Below, piece after piece: positions 51,318 to 60,232 of a DNA stretch of 64,000 nt. Position 1 is the first letter of the stretch. Every line of letters begins with the position of its first letter. The notes beneath the pieces were generated by a model. The model was not told the DNA's origin and searched no databases. It was given only the letters and a program-made list of their open reading frames with translations. A program made the position numbers and the translations under genes. Source of the DNA: Pseudomonadota bacterium (lineage in GTDB: Bacteria > Cyanobacteriota > Vampirovibrionia > Obscuribacterales > Obscuribacteraceae). Where the stretch lies: assembly GCA_021325555.1 (NCBI GenBank), contig JAJPGY010000016.1, forward strand, positions 1-64,000, read 5' to 3'.

Positions 51318-52394
51318 ATGGCGCGTCTCGATTCGTTGTTTAGGGTGGTCAAAGAGCAGAACGCCTCCGACCTTCACCTCGTGGTCGGCGAGCCGCCGAA
51401 GATGCGGCTGCACGGCGAGATCCTCTCGATTCCCGGCTACGATCCGTTCACCAGCGCCTCCCTGGCCGACTGGCTGAAGGAGATCTTGCGCCCCGATCAG
51501 CTGGAGGTCTATACGAAGGACCGTGATCTCGATTTTGCCTATGCGCTTGCGGGGGTGGCACGATTCCGCTGCAATTACTTCGTGCAGAGCGCCGGACCGG
51601 CGGCCGTCTTCCGGCTCATTCCGGAGAAGGTGGTCCCGCTCAAGGACCTCAATCTGCCACCGGTCCTGGGCACGCTGGCCGATTACGAGCGGGGGCTCAT
51701 CCTGGTCACAGGCCCCACCGGAAGCGGCAAATCCACGACGCTGGCCGCAATAATAAACGAGATAAACGAGAAGTACGCAAAGCACGTGGTGACGATCGAG
51801 GACCCGCTCGAGTTCGTCCACGCGCCGCAGCGATCCGTTATCACCCACCGCGAGGTCGGACAGCACTGCCTGAGCTTTGATTCGGCCTTGCGGGCCGCCG
51901 TGCGCGAAGATCCGGACGTCATTCTGGTGGGTGAGATGAGGGATCTGGAGACGATCAGGCTGGCGCTGACGGCCGCGGAGATGGGCTTTCTCGTCCTGGG
52001 GACGCTGCATACAAATTCGGCGGCCAAGACGATCGATCGCATCGTGGACGTCTTTCCGGCCGGCCAGCAATCGGCGGTGCGGACCATGCTGGCCGGGTCG
52101 CTCGTGGCGGTGGCATCCCAGCTCCTGGTGCGAACCCCGGACGGCAAAGGACGGTGCGCCGCCAATGAGATCCTGATCGCCACCAGCGGTCTCGGCAACG
52201 CGATTCGGGAAGGCAACATCAATATGGTTAAATCGATCATTCAGGGCGGGGGCGGCCGGGGCATGCAGATGATGGACGATTCGCTGGAGAGGCTGATTCA
52301 AGCCAACCGGGTGGACCCGGAAGACGCATACATGAAGGCCGTCGAGAAACAACGCTTCCAGCGATATGTGACCATGAAAAAGGTGGGCGCCTGA
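51318..52394 (+). CDS. pilT: PilT-family twitching-motility ATPase, copy 2
   Basis: A 358-residue retraction ATPase, tandem paralogue of the gene before it. The N-terminus VVKEQNASDLHLVVGEPPKM is the classic PilT start. Walker A is GPTGSGKST, the Asp-box-like segment is VTIEDPLEFVH, Walker B is DPDVILVGEMRD, and the His box AEMGFLVLGTLHTNSA is intact. The C-terminus reads RCAANEILIATSGLGNAIREGN, closer to canonical PilT than copy 1. AAGGTGG precedes the ATG. Together the pair resembles pilT-pilU arrangements. Confidence 0.93.
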   Translation: MARLDSLFRVVKEQNASDLHLVVGEPPKMRLHGEILSIPGYDPFTSASLADWLKEILRPDQLEVYTKDRDLDFAYALAGVARFRCNYFVQSAGPAAVFRLIPEKVVPLKDLNLPPVLGTLADYERGLILVTGPTGSGKSTTLAAIINEINEKYAKHVVTIEDPLEFVHAPQRSVITHREVGQHCLSFDSALRAAVREDPDVILVGEMRDLETIRLALTAAEMGFLVLGTLHTNSAAKTIDRIVDVFPAGQQSAVRTMLAGSLVAVASQLLVRTPDGKGRCAANEILIATSGLGNAIREGNINMVKSIIQGGGGRGMQMMDDSLERLIQANRVDPEDAYMKAVEKQRFQRYVTMKKVGA

Positions 52395-52571
52395 GCGTCC
52401 CCAGATGTCCTTTCCGGCAAACGTATCAAGTGTTGCGCAAAATCGTCCGGAATGGGAACAAAAGCCCGTTTTCGGCGATCGTTCATCACGGCGGGGGCAG
52501 GCAGCCGGCAAGTCATGCTGCTATCCGGGACGCGACCGGATAAGCGGACCAATCATCGCGCTCTTCTGCCA

Positions 52572-53564
52572 ATGAATTTCAAGACAAAGCTTCTCGTTAC
52601 TCTTGTCGCGCTGCTCTTCCTGTTGCCGGTCGCATCAAGTGCCGCGGTCGTCTACGAGCAAAACGGCCGGGTCGGACGCAAGCTCGGCCTGCCGGTCCAC
52701 CAGTGGACCGACGCGCACGGCAACCCCAGGGCCGTAGTGCTGGCGCTGCACGGGCTGGGCAGTCACGGCACGGTTTACGATACCCTGGCGCGCTCGCTGG
52801 TGCCGCTCGGTTTTGAGGTTCTGGCGCCGGACATGCGAGGCTTCGGTCGCTGGTATCGCGGCAACCGCCACTGTCCCCCGCAGAAGAACATTGATTTTGA
52901 GCAGAGCTATCAGGATCTTACCCGCGTTCTCCAGGAAGTGGATAAGCAATATCCGACGCTGCCCAGGTACGTGGTCGGGGAGAGCTTGGGGGCGGTCATG
53001 GCCCTGCGCCTGGCCGGAGCCCCCGGCCCGCGCATCGATGGGCTGGTGCTCGCCAGCCCACCGGTGGCGCACCACCATTATGTCTGCCCGCGATCGCTTG
53101 CGACGGCCGCCCTGGCCATCTTCACCCCGCACCGTGAGCTCGATATGTCACCTTACATCAAGAAGTATTCGAGCACCGACGCGCGCGTCCGGCGCGAAAT
53201 TCTCTGCGACTCGCTGGATCGCAACAAACTGAGCGCGCTGGACCTGCTGAAGGCCAGCCGGGCCAGCAAGCACATGCTGGCATACGCACAGCGGCTCCCT
53301 GCGCGGACACCAGTGCTCATCCTGCAGGGCGCCGAAGACCGAATGCTTAAGCCACGCCGCGCATACCAGCTTTTCCACGCCCTGCCGTCCAGCGACAAAG
53401 CGCTGAAATGGTATCCGGGGATGGGACACGTCTTGCTTCAGACCTGCTACATCAAGCCGTCGATCGAGCGGGCAGTTGATGATTGGCTGGCACACCGGCC
53501 TGCTGTCCTGACCGCCTATGACAGCGCCAACAAGGAATCAACTGCTCCCGCCCGCCATGACTGA
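52572..53564 (+). CDS. Exported alpha/beta hydrolase (lysophospholipase/monoacylglycerol-lipase-like)
   Basis: A 330-residue hydrolase with a signal peptide (KLLVTLVALLFLLPVASSAA). The fold shows VVLALHGLGSHGTVYD (oxyanion), LAPDMRGFGRW, the nucleophile elbow VVGESLGAVMALRLAG, LILQGAEDRMLKP (acid) and PGMGHVLL (catalytic His). It resembles the serine-aminopeptidase S33/monoglyceride-lipase group. The ATG at 52572 is chosen because the signal peptide begins there. It starts 177 bp after the second pilT and ends just before a convergent gene. Confidence 0.85.
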   Translation: MNFKTKLLVTLVALLFLLPVASSAAVVYEQNGRVGRKLGLPVHQWTDAHGNPRAVVLALHGLGSHGTVYDTLARSLVPLGFEVLAPDMRGFGRWYRGNRHCPPQKNIDFEQSYQDLTRVLQEVDKQYPTLPRYVVGESLGAVMALRLAGAPGPRIDGLVLASPPVAHHHYVCPRSLATAALAIFTPHRELDMSPYIKKYSSTDARVRREILCDSLDRNKLSALDLLKASRASKHMLAYAQRLPARTPVLILQGAEDRMLKPRRAYQLFHALPSSDKALKWYPGMGHVLLQTCYIKPSIERAVDDWLAHRPAVLTAYDSANKESTAPARHD

Positions 53565-53577
53565 GGGCAGGCCGCGA

Positions 53578-53988
53578 TCACTGGTGGGCTCCCTGAGCGC
53601 CTGGGCTGCCGGAAAGCGCTCCGTTGCCGCCGCCCGGCAGGATCTGCTGGGTCGCACCGGAAGGCGACGTCGAGCCCCCCTGCGGCGGACCGTTGAGTAT
53701 GCCTTGCGGCCCGGCAGGCTCTCCCGGGCTGGTGACGGGGGCCGGGGCGCTCGCCTCCGGCGCCCGAGCCGGTGGCTGGGCAGCCTGCTGCCGGGAGTTC
53801 GACTGCATGCTCTGCATGGTCCAGGTCGTCAGCTTGTCATAGTTGAGATAGAACATGAGCCCGAACATGAACAGCAAGAGCACCAGCAGTATCACCGCCA
53901 CGGTCGCCCAGGAGCTCGAATCGTCGGCAACCCGGTAGATAACCGTTCTGCCTTCGGATTCCCTTTGTCGCTCATGAATTTCCGGCAT
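53578..53988 (-). CDS. Single-pass membrane protein with Pro/Gly/Ala-rich tail
   Basis: A 136-residue protein. It has a polar N-terminus (residues 1-28), one membrane helix (ATVAVILLVLLLFMFGLMFYL, ~28-48) and a long Gln/Pro/Ala/Gly/Ser-rich tail that is probably disordered. By the charge rule the short N-terminus would be cytoplasmic and the tail outside. I recognise no family. It ends 14 bp from the convergent hydrolase stop. Confidence 0.6.
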   Translation of the reverse strand: MPEIHERQRESEGRTVIYRVADDSSSWATVAVILLVLLLFMFGLMFYLNYDKLTTWTMQSMQSNSRQQAAQPPARAPEASAPAPVTSPGEPAGPQGILNGPPQGGSTSPSGATQQILPGGGNGALSGSPGAQGAHQ

Positions 53989-54228
53989 ATCGTACCTCCT
54001 CCGCTGGCCAGAAGGCCGGCAGCTCGCCTGTGGCGCGCCGGCAGCCAGATGACGCCAGCTTCATGTACTTGTCGACGACCGCCTGATGGCGCGGTTTCCC
54101 GAAAGGCAGACACGGGCACATTTCTTAACCCCGCCATACAAACCTGACAGGCACGGCGCCAAATCTGGTGCGGATCCAGGGTTTGCTTCTACAATTGACG
54201 TTGCCCTGACACCTTCGGATCCGCCGCC

Positions 54229-54993
54229 ATGGTCTGGTTAATGCTCCTCCTACTTGCGATTCTCGGCGGGCCGCCGGTGAATGCGCAGCCTTACCTCAAG
54301 GGCGGCGTCGAGCACAGCGAGCGCCTGGCGCCGCTGGATAACCGGCTTCAGAAGGGCAAGGTCTTCGATCCGGGGCGGTTCGGGCAGGCGGCGCCAACCT
54401 ACCAGTGGTACAAGATTCCCGACTGGCTGGCCGGTCTCTGGTACACGACAAAAGAAACAAGCCAGCTGCGCAGCCTGCAAACAGGCGTCGTCACCTCGCA
54501 CCAGTACCCCCGCCACGACAAGCACCTGTTCGGCATGCAGCAGGACGCCTCCGGCAGCATCTGGCACTGCGTGGTCCTGCCCCGCCGGCACGTGGTGTCG
54601 GCCGAGCCGTTTGTCGAGTACCGCCTGGAGACGGCCCGCGGTTTTCCAACCATCACAGCCGACGAGGTGGCGACCGTCTATCGCTTCGCGGCCGTACAGG
54701 TGGATGAGGCGACAGGGCTGATTATCGACGCGCACCAGCAGGAAAGCATCATGCGGATAAGGCCCGTCGACGGCAATCGGCTGGAGGTGCTGGGCAGCCT
54801 GAGAACATACGACCACGAGGGCATCCCCCAGTCCGAAGGTCGAACCTACCTGACCTTCTTCCGGGCCAAGCCTTACTCAGAGGTGCCCACCTACCGCAAC
54901 GAGGACATGCGGCAATCTTTCCGGCAATACCTCACCTCCCACAACCTGTCCAACCTTCTTCCCGCGGCCAAGCCGCAGATTGACAGTCCTTAA
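54229..54993 (+). CDS. Exported hypothetical protein, 254 residues
   Basis: A signal peptide is clear (MVWLMLLLLAILGGPPVNAQ), and the mature part is about 234 residues. Trp/Tyr-rich strands (YQWYKIPDWLAGLWYTTKET, SGSIWHCVVLPRRHVVSAEP) and later strands with DEATGLIIDAHQQESIMRI suggest a beta-sandwich or lipocalin-like fold. I name no family. It lies between a convergent membrane-protein gene and a small membrane-protein gene. Confidence 0.65.
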   Translation: MVWLMLLLLAILGGPPVNAQPYLKGGVEHSERLAPLDNRLQKGKVFDPGRFGQAAPTYQWYKIPDWLAGLWYTTKETSQLRSLQTGVVTSHQYPRHDKHLFGMQQDASGSIWHCVVLPRRHVVSAEPFVEYRLETARGFPTITADEVATVYRFAAVQVDEATGLIIDAHQQESIMRIRPVDGNRLEVLGSLRTYDHEGIPQSEGRTYLTFFRAKPYSEVPTYRNEDMRQSFRQYLTSHNLSNLLPAAKPQIDSP

Positions 54994-55107
54994 GGTCGTG
55001 GGAATATTCCCACTCAAAGCAGCCGGCCAGCTTTGACTCCTTCCTGCACCAAAGTAGAATGGGACTCTACCCGGATGAACCGGGCGTCTTGAGTGAGGTA
55101 ATAGGAC

Positions 55108-55302
55108 ATGTCTACCCATTCGGCAACCGCCAAGATAGATGCAAGCCTTTGCGGGCTGGTCTTCGCCTCATTCGCGTTCTGGCTGGGCGTGCTCACCTGG
55201 GTTCATAGCCATGATCTCGCCTGCCGGGACAGATTCGTAGCTGCCACCCAGTGCCCTCCGGCGCACGCGCGCACGGAAGTGGCCGTCAGGTACGGTTTCT
55301 AG
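55108..55302 (+). CDS. Small single-pass membrane protein, 64 residues
   Basis: A short protein with one hydrophobic helix (CGLVFASFAFWLGVLTWV) and three Cys outside it (CRDRF, QCPP). A GAGG motif nine bases upstream supports the ATG at 55108. It is followed by a stem-rich 130-bp gap. Its function is unknown, and the short length makes it a moderate call. Confidence 0.5.
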   Translation: MSTHSATAKIDASLCGLVFASFAFWLGVLTWVHSHDLACRDRFVAATQCPPAHARTEVAVRYGF

Positions 55303-55438
55303 GCCGCTCCTGATCCGACCCCGGATCGGGAGAGAGCACAATCGGCGGTCCGCGCTCACCTCACAAGGCGCGGCGCCGCTTTCAACTGGTAGACACATCG
55401 CTCACTGGCCTTGCCGGCTGAAAGGAAGTGGAGGGAAG

Positions 55439-55825
55439 ATGGAAGAGTTTTTGGCTTCGCAAGAAGTCCCGGTGTCGGAAGGAACGGTTGCAGGCATAGG
55501 AGTTCCCGGCTGCAGCGCGGAGACCAACGCGAGCGACACCGCCGCCGATGAGACCGAGCCCGCCGATCACCTGTTCTTGAACGCGCTGTGCGCAGTCGTG
55601 CGGGAGCAACGCGAGCTGGTTTGCCTGTCGCAGGAGGAGCTGGCCGTCAAGGCGAAGCTTCACCGCACCTACATAAGCGACATCGAGCGGGGGATTCGCA
55701 ATTTCTCCGTCAAGACGCTGAGCCGCATCGCCATTTCGCTGGGCCTGCCGGCCGCGGATCTAGTGCGCCTGGCCGAAGAGCGCCTGCGGGCGAATGATCG
55801 CGGGCTGACCGAGTCCGTCAACTGA
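55439..55825 (+). CDS. XRE-family HTH regulator, 128 residues
   Basis: A regulator with a disordered acidic N-terminus (~1-45), then an XRE helix-turn-helix (VVREQRELVCLSQEELAVKA, then KLHRTYISDIERGIRNFSVK). This matches the P22 C2-type HTH with the SQEELA and YISDIERG signatures. The ATG follows GAGGGAAG. No target is evident; it stands next to the convergent S9 peptidase gene. Confidence 0.85.
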   Translation: MEEFLASQEVPVSEGTVAGIGVPGCSAETNASDTAADETEPADHLFLNALCAVVREQRELVCLSQEELAVKAKLHRTYISDIERGIRNFSVKTLSRIAISLGLPAADLVRLAEERLRANDRGLTESVN

Positions 55826-55833
55826 GCCGCCAA

Positions 55834-57915
55834 TCATCGAGAACCGGCCCGGCTGCCGGAGGCGAAGGCCTCCTTGAAGAACTCGGCAAGCCGCAAGCAC
55901 AGGACCCTGACGTTCTTCGGCCGGCCGATCCCGTGGCCCTCGTCCTTAAAGGCCAGCAGCTGATAAGGAATTCCCCTTCTGTCGAGGGCGGCCGTCACCT
56001 GGGAGACGTTTTTCGGCGTCACGTTAGGATCCTGTAGCCCCTGCACGATCAGAAGCCTGCCTCTGATCCGGTCCACGAAATTAACGGGCGATCGATCGTG
56101 ATAGCGTCCAGGCACCTGCCCGGGAGAGCCGCCCATCATCTCCTCGCTGTAGGGGCGCAGATCGGGACGGGTGGTCTCGTAGTCCACCACCAGATCGGTC
56201 ATGCCGCAGATCGGCGCCGAGGCTGCCACCACGCTTGGTGGCCAGTGGGTGATCGCCCACCAGGAGGAGTAGCCACCGTAGGAGGTGCCGGTGACACCCA
56301 CCTTGCCGGCACTGGCGATCCCGGCTGCTATGAGCGCCTCGATTCCCGTGCGGATGTCCTCCTGTTCCAGCCCTCCCCAGCCCTCCTTCTTGATCGCCTC
56401 CTGAAAGTCCAGGCCGTAACCCGTGCTGCCCCGGTAGTTTGGATCCAGCACGTTGAAGCCCTGGAAGACGAAGAACTGGATGTCTATGTTGACCTGATCC
56501 TCGCTGTGCGCCGTCGGCCCGCCGTGTATGTAGACAATGGTGCCGACCGGCTTGCGAGCCCGGTAGAGCCAGCCGTGAACCGCGAGCCCGTCGACCGAAT
56601 GCCAGACAAAGTCACGGGCGGCCGTGAAATCCCTGGCGGTAAGAGCGGTCCTCTCCCAGACCCGGCTGATGCTGGTCATCTTCCGCGGTCGCGGATCGTC
56701 GATTGGGAAAGAGACGATCTCGGCAGGCTGCGTGGAGCTGTAGTACTCCCCAGCCCACCGCCCCAGGCCAATCGGGGCCAGCGGCATCAGGTTGCCGGCG
56801 ACGTCGGGCAGAGAGATTTCAACGCCGCTGTCCGGATCAAGCAGCGAGCAGCGCAGGCGGGCCAGGCGGACCTCCACGACCACTGCCTTCTTGCTGCCGA
56901 ACGGCACGAAGGCAGCCTCGATGTTGCGTTTGGGATCGTCGATCAGCCACCGGCTCTGCCCCGACTCCACGTCGAGCACACCCAGCCGCCTGTAGCTGCC
57001 GTGCTCGGCCAGAAAGATCACCCGCCTGCCGTCCGGGAACCAGGACGCCTCCACCTTCACCTTCGGCCCGAAGTTGAGGATCTCGTGGTCGCCCTTGCCG
57101 TCAACGTCCACAAGCCATATCTGCTGCCCGGCAGGATCGAGGTCGCAGCGGGTGTAGAGCACCCGGGTGCCCTGCGGGTTCAACTCCGGCACGCCCGCCC
57201 CCGCCCGCTGAGGGCGGGCCAGGAGCTTGCGCTGGCCGGTCTTCAGATCGTGCCTGTAGACAAGCGTCTGTTCGATCTCTTTTTCGAGCTTGAAGTCGTA
57301 GTTGGCCCCGTATACCAGCCAGCGCCCGTTGGGGTGGAGATCGCCGCCGCGCAGGTAGAAGCGCGGATGCGGCTCGGTGAGCGGGATCATCTTCAGCGGC
57401 GCCGACAGATCCACGCGAAAGAGCTGCGCGCGCTCGTCGCCTTCATGATCCTGCGACACGACGATGGACCGGCTGTCCATCGTCCAGGAGACAAAAACCG
57501 TGTCGTCAGCGCCCCTGGTCAGACGCACCGGCGGCGCTGAGCCATCCGTGCGTGCTGCGTAGACGTCAGCGTAAGGCCCGGTGCGATACCACGTCCAGGC
57601 GGCCCATCTGCCGTCAGGGGAGATCTCGCAGCCGCCGAGCCCGGGCAGCTTGATAAGTGCGTCCAGATACTGAGCCGGCGTCATGCGCGCTTTGCCCTCC
57701 GTTGCCTCCGCTGCCGGCTTCGGGCAGAGAAGCAATGCGATTACGGTACAGAAGATGATGGGGGCCGGCAAGGCTTCAAATGCCCGGAGAGGAAAAGTTC
57801 CTTTGAGCATACAGCGCCTGATCATTTGATACCACCGGCAGTTCAGCAAAGAAAAACCGCTCCGGGCCCGGGGGCGCCGGTGTCCCGCTGGCTTGCGGAA
57901 AAGGGAAAACGCCAT
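55834..57915 (-). CDS. S9 family peptidase with probable export signal
   Basis: A 693-residue prolyl-oligopeptidase-type enzyme. A propeller with blades such as SPDGRWAAWTWYRTG and MDSRSIVVSQDHEGDERAQL (residues ~80-430) is followed by an alpha/beta-hydrolase domain. The latter has VYIHGGPTAHSEDQ, NYRGSTGYGLDFQ, the nucleophile GVTGTSYGGYSSWWA, the acid loop IVQGLQDPNVTP and the His in DEGHGIG. A hydrophobic stretch (PAPIIFCTVIALLLCPKP) lies ~50 residues in, so the start is uncertain. GGGTGG favours 57915, whereas 57810 would give a normal signal peptide. Likely exported or membrane-bound. It is the second S9 enzyme in the window. Confidence 0.85.
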   Translation of the reverse strand: MAFSLFRKPAGHRRPRARSGFSLLNCRWYQMIRRCMLKGTFPLRAFEALPAPIIFCTVIALLLCPKPAAEATEGKARMTPAQYLDALIKLPGLGGCEISPDGRWAAWTWYRTGPYADVYAARTDGSAPPVRLTRGADDTVFVSWTMDSRSIVVSQDHEGDERAQLFRVDLSAPLKMIPLTEPHPRFYLRGGDLHPNGRWLVYGANYDFKLEKEIEQTLVYRHDLKTGQRKLLARPQRAGAGVPELNPQGTRVLYTRCDLDPAGQQIWLVDVDGKGDHEILNFGPKVKVEASWFPDGRRVIFLAEHGSYRRLGVLDVESGQSRWLIDDPKRNIEAAFVPFGSKKAVVVEVRLARLRCSLLDPDSGVEISLPDVAGNLMPLAPIGLGRWAGEYYSSTQPAEIVSFPIDDPRPRKMTSISRVWERTALTARDFTAARDFVWHSVDGLAVHGWLYRARKPVGTIVYIHGGPTAHSEDQVNIDIQFFVFQGFNVLDPNYRGSTGYGLDFQEAIKKEGWGGLEQEDIRTGIEALIAAGIASAGKVGVTGTSYGGYSSWWAITHWPPSVVAASAPICGMTDLVVDYETTRPDLRPYSEEMMGGSPGQVPGRYHDRSPVNFVDRIRGRLLIVQGLQDPNVTPKNVSQVTAALDRRGIPYQLLAFKDEGHGIGRPKNVRVLCLRLAEFFKEAFASGSRAGSR

Positions 57916-57926
57916 GATCCGCCACC

Positions 57927-58583
57927 CTAGTATTTTACGGAGCAGCCATACGACCTGGTAACAGGGACTTTCACCGGTCTGCCGGCCATCGCCGCATCAA
58001 GCGCCTCGCGAAGATAATTGCGCGCCCCCTTCACGTCCTCGATGTCGGTGGACACCCGGTCGTCGATGGCCCCGGAGTAGACCAGCACACCGCGCGGATC
58101 GACGACGAACATATCAGGCGTGGTCTTCGCCCCGTACATGCGGCCTACCGTTCCTTGCGGATCGAGGAGGTAAGCGGTCGGCGCCGCCCCCTTCTCCTTC
58201 AAGATCGCGTTCACCTGCTCCGGCGGGAGATCGCCCTGCTTGCCCGGCGCCGAAGAACAGATCGTCAGCCATACGACCCCTCTTTTCGTGTACTCCTTCT
58301 GCAGACCCTGCATGTTGCCGCTGTTGTAATGCTTGCCCACGAACGGGCAGCCGAAGTTGATCCACTCCATAACCACGAACTTGCCCTTGTAGCCCGACAA
58401 CCTGTGGGTCTTTCCGAGCGTATCCGTGACGGTGAAGTCGGGCGCCTGCTTCCCGACTGCAACCCGGGCTTCCGCAGGCGCGGACTCGCCGGGCGCGCCC
58501 GCCGCGCTCAAAAACGGCCCCTGTCCGCAAGACCAGATCACCACGCCTAAAGCAGCAAGACAGGATGGCATCAATCGGCGCAT
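57927..58583 (-). CDS. Exported redoxin (AhpC/TSA-thioredoxin-like) with a single active-site Cys
   Basis: A 218-residue thioredoxin-fold protein with a hydrophobic N-terminus (SCLAALGVVIWSCGQ; the Cys could mark a lipobox, but the match is weak). The fold is APDFTVTDTLGKTHRLSGYK, VVMEWINFGCPFVGKHYNSG, AYLLDPQGTVGRMYGAKTTP and MFVVDPRGVLVYSGAIDD. The active-site region has GCPF rather than CxxC, as in a subgroup of periplasmic redoxins whose partner is unknown. The ATG at 58583 with GGAGG is chosen. It is followed 11 bp later by the S9 peptidase gene (57915 start). Confidence 0.85.
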   Translation of the reverse strand: MRRLMPSCLAALGVVIWSCGQGPFLSAAGAPGESAPAEARVAVGKQAPDFTVTDTLGKTHRLSGYKGKFVVMEWINFGCPFVGKHYNSGNMQGLQKEYTKRGVVWLTICSSAPGKQGDLPPEQVNAILKEKGAAPTAYLLDPQGTVGRMYGAKTTPDMFVVDPRGVLVYSGAIDDRVSTDIEDVKGARNYLREALDAAMAGRPVKVPVTRSYGCSVKY

Positions 58584-58753
58584 AACCCCTCCCGGGAAAC
58601 CAAGAACGCCCGGCATGTTCCGTTACCTCTGCCGCCCGGCAGCCAAGCCGAAAAACGTTCAAGGATCTTCCCGCTTACCCGTTTCTTATGTCAAGGTCGA
58701 AAACGCTATACTAAGGAACTGTAGAGACAACGCACGCTCCCGGGCTGCGGACA

Positions 58754-60232
58754 ATGAGCAAAAATCACTCGGGACCGGTGCTGGTTATCGGCGCCACGGG
58801 TTACGTCGGTGCTCGCCTGATCCCGCGCCTGCTCTCCGCTGGTTATCCTGTCCGCGCGGTCAGCCGATCGCTGGATCGTTTGAAAAGGAGGCCCTGGGCC
58901 GAGCACCCCCGTGTCGATCTGGTGGTGGCGAATGTCCTGGAGCCCGATGCGCTGGCCGGCGCGGTCAAGGATTGCCGGACCGCGTACTTCCTGCTGCCGG
59001 CCCTCGGTCCGGGCGGCAACGGCCCGTCCGCGCAGGGGCAGCGCGCGGCCCGGGCCTTGATCGAGGCGGCAGAGGCGGCCGGGCTGGAAAGGATTATCGC
59101 CCTCAGCGGTCTCGATGATTATCCCCGGTCGCCGGCCGTCGTTCTCCGCGGCGGGCGCGCTGCGGTCACGGTGCTGAGGACGGCGATGATCCTGGGGTCC
59201 GGCAGCTCGGCTTTCGAGATCCTGCGCTACCTGGTGGACCGGCTGCCGCTCATGCTTGCCCCGTCCTGGGTGGAGACGCCGGCGCAACCGATCGCCATCG
59301 GCAACCTGCTGCATTATCTGGCCGGCTGCCTGGAGGCACCGGAGACAGCCGGCCAGACATTCGAGGTCGGCGGGCCGGAGGTTGTCTCATGCCGGCAGCT
59401 GATGGAGGTCTATCGCCAGGAGGCGCGTCTTGCCCGGCGCCACATCCTGACCGTGCCCCTCTGCGCCCCGGCCCTGAGCTCGCACTGGATCAGCCTCACC
59501 ACACCGGTGCCCCGCCACCTGGCCAGGTCGCTGACCGCGGCGCTGTCCAGGCCGCTTGTGGCGGCCGACGCGCGCATAAGGGAGATCATCCGCCAGGACC
59601 TTCTCGACTGCCGGCAGGCGATCCGCCTGGCGCTGGCGGGCGCCTGTCAGGAGCGGCTGCAGGGCCCCGGCGGCGGCGGACCGATGCCGCCGCCGGAATG
59701 GAGCCTGCCCGGGGACGCGCCCTGGTCCGGGGGCACCATGTACGAGGACAGGCGTCGCCTCGTCCTGCGGGCCACCGCCGAAGAGATATGGCAAAGCCTC
59801 ATCGGCGTCGCCTGGCGCAATCGCTGGGGTCTGCGCGACTGGCTGGGCCGCTCCGCCGCAGCCCCGGGCGGGCGGGGCTGCGGCGCCTTGGCCGGCGACG
59901 AGCCCGGGGCGGGCCACGATGGCCGCTGCTGGCGGGCGGCCAGCGTCGAGCCGCCGGAGCGGCTCGTCCTGGTTTCGCAGATGCGCCTGCCGGGGCAGAT
60001 GATCCTGGAGTTTCGCCTGCGCGGGCTGGCTGACCACCTGACAGAGATCGAGCAAAAGAGCCTGTTTGCCCCGGCCGGCCTGCCGGGGATTCTCTACTGG
60101 TCGTCGCTCGGCCCGGTCCGCGCGCTCATGTTCAACAGCATGCTGGTCGGCATGGCCAGGGCGGCAGGCAAGCAGATAGAGCTCGGGCCGCAAGCCGTGC
60201 ACGCGCCGTCGGGGTCAGCGCTCCTTAGTTAA
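58754..60232 (+). CDS. SDR-type NAD(P)-binding protein with DUF2867 domain
   Basis: A 492-residue two-domain protein. Residues 1-210 are an atypical short-chain dehydrogenase (NmrA-like) with VLVIGATGYVGARLIPRLLS, ANVLEPDALAGAV and IIALSGL; the YxxxK active pair is not seen. Residues ~300-480 form a DUF2867/START-like domain (RRLVLRATAEEIWQSLIG, LIGVAWRNRWGLRDWLG, LVLVSQMRLPGQMILEFRL). This fusion is widespread in bacteria but has no settled function. It lies divergent to the redoxin gene and overlaps the convergent Ser/Thr kinase gene by 4 bases. Confidence 0.82.
   Translation: MSKNHSGPVLVIGATGYVGARLIPRLLSAGYPVRAVSRSLDRLKRRPWAEHPRVDLVVANVLEPDALAGAVKDCRTAYFLLPALGPGGNGPSAQGQRAARALIEAAEAAGLERIIALSGLDDYPRSPAVVLRGGRAAVTVLRTAMILGSGSSAFEILRYLVDRLPLMLAPSWVETPAQPIAIGNLLHYLAGCLEAPETAGQTFEVGGPEVVSCRQLMEVYRQEARLARRHILTVPLCAPALSSHWISLTTPVPRHLARSLTAALSRPLVAADARIREIIRQDLLDCRQAIRLALAGACQERLQGPGGGGPMPPPEWSLPGDAPWSGGTMYEDRRRLVLRATAEEIWQSLIGVAWRNRWGLRDWLGRSAAAPGGRGCGALAGDEPGAGHDGRCWRAASVEPPERLVLVSQMRLPGQMILEFRLRGLADHLTEIEQKSLFAPAGLPGILYWSSLGPVRALMFNSMLVGMARAAGKQIELGPQAVHAPSGSALLS

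Noticed and set aside
50268..52511. 747-codon open frame opposite both pilT genes
   Set aside because: It runs through two intact, motif-complete pilT genes on the other strand and shows no domain.
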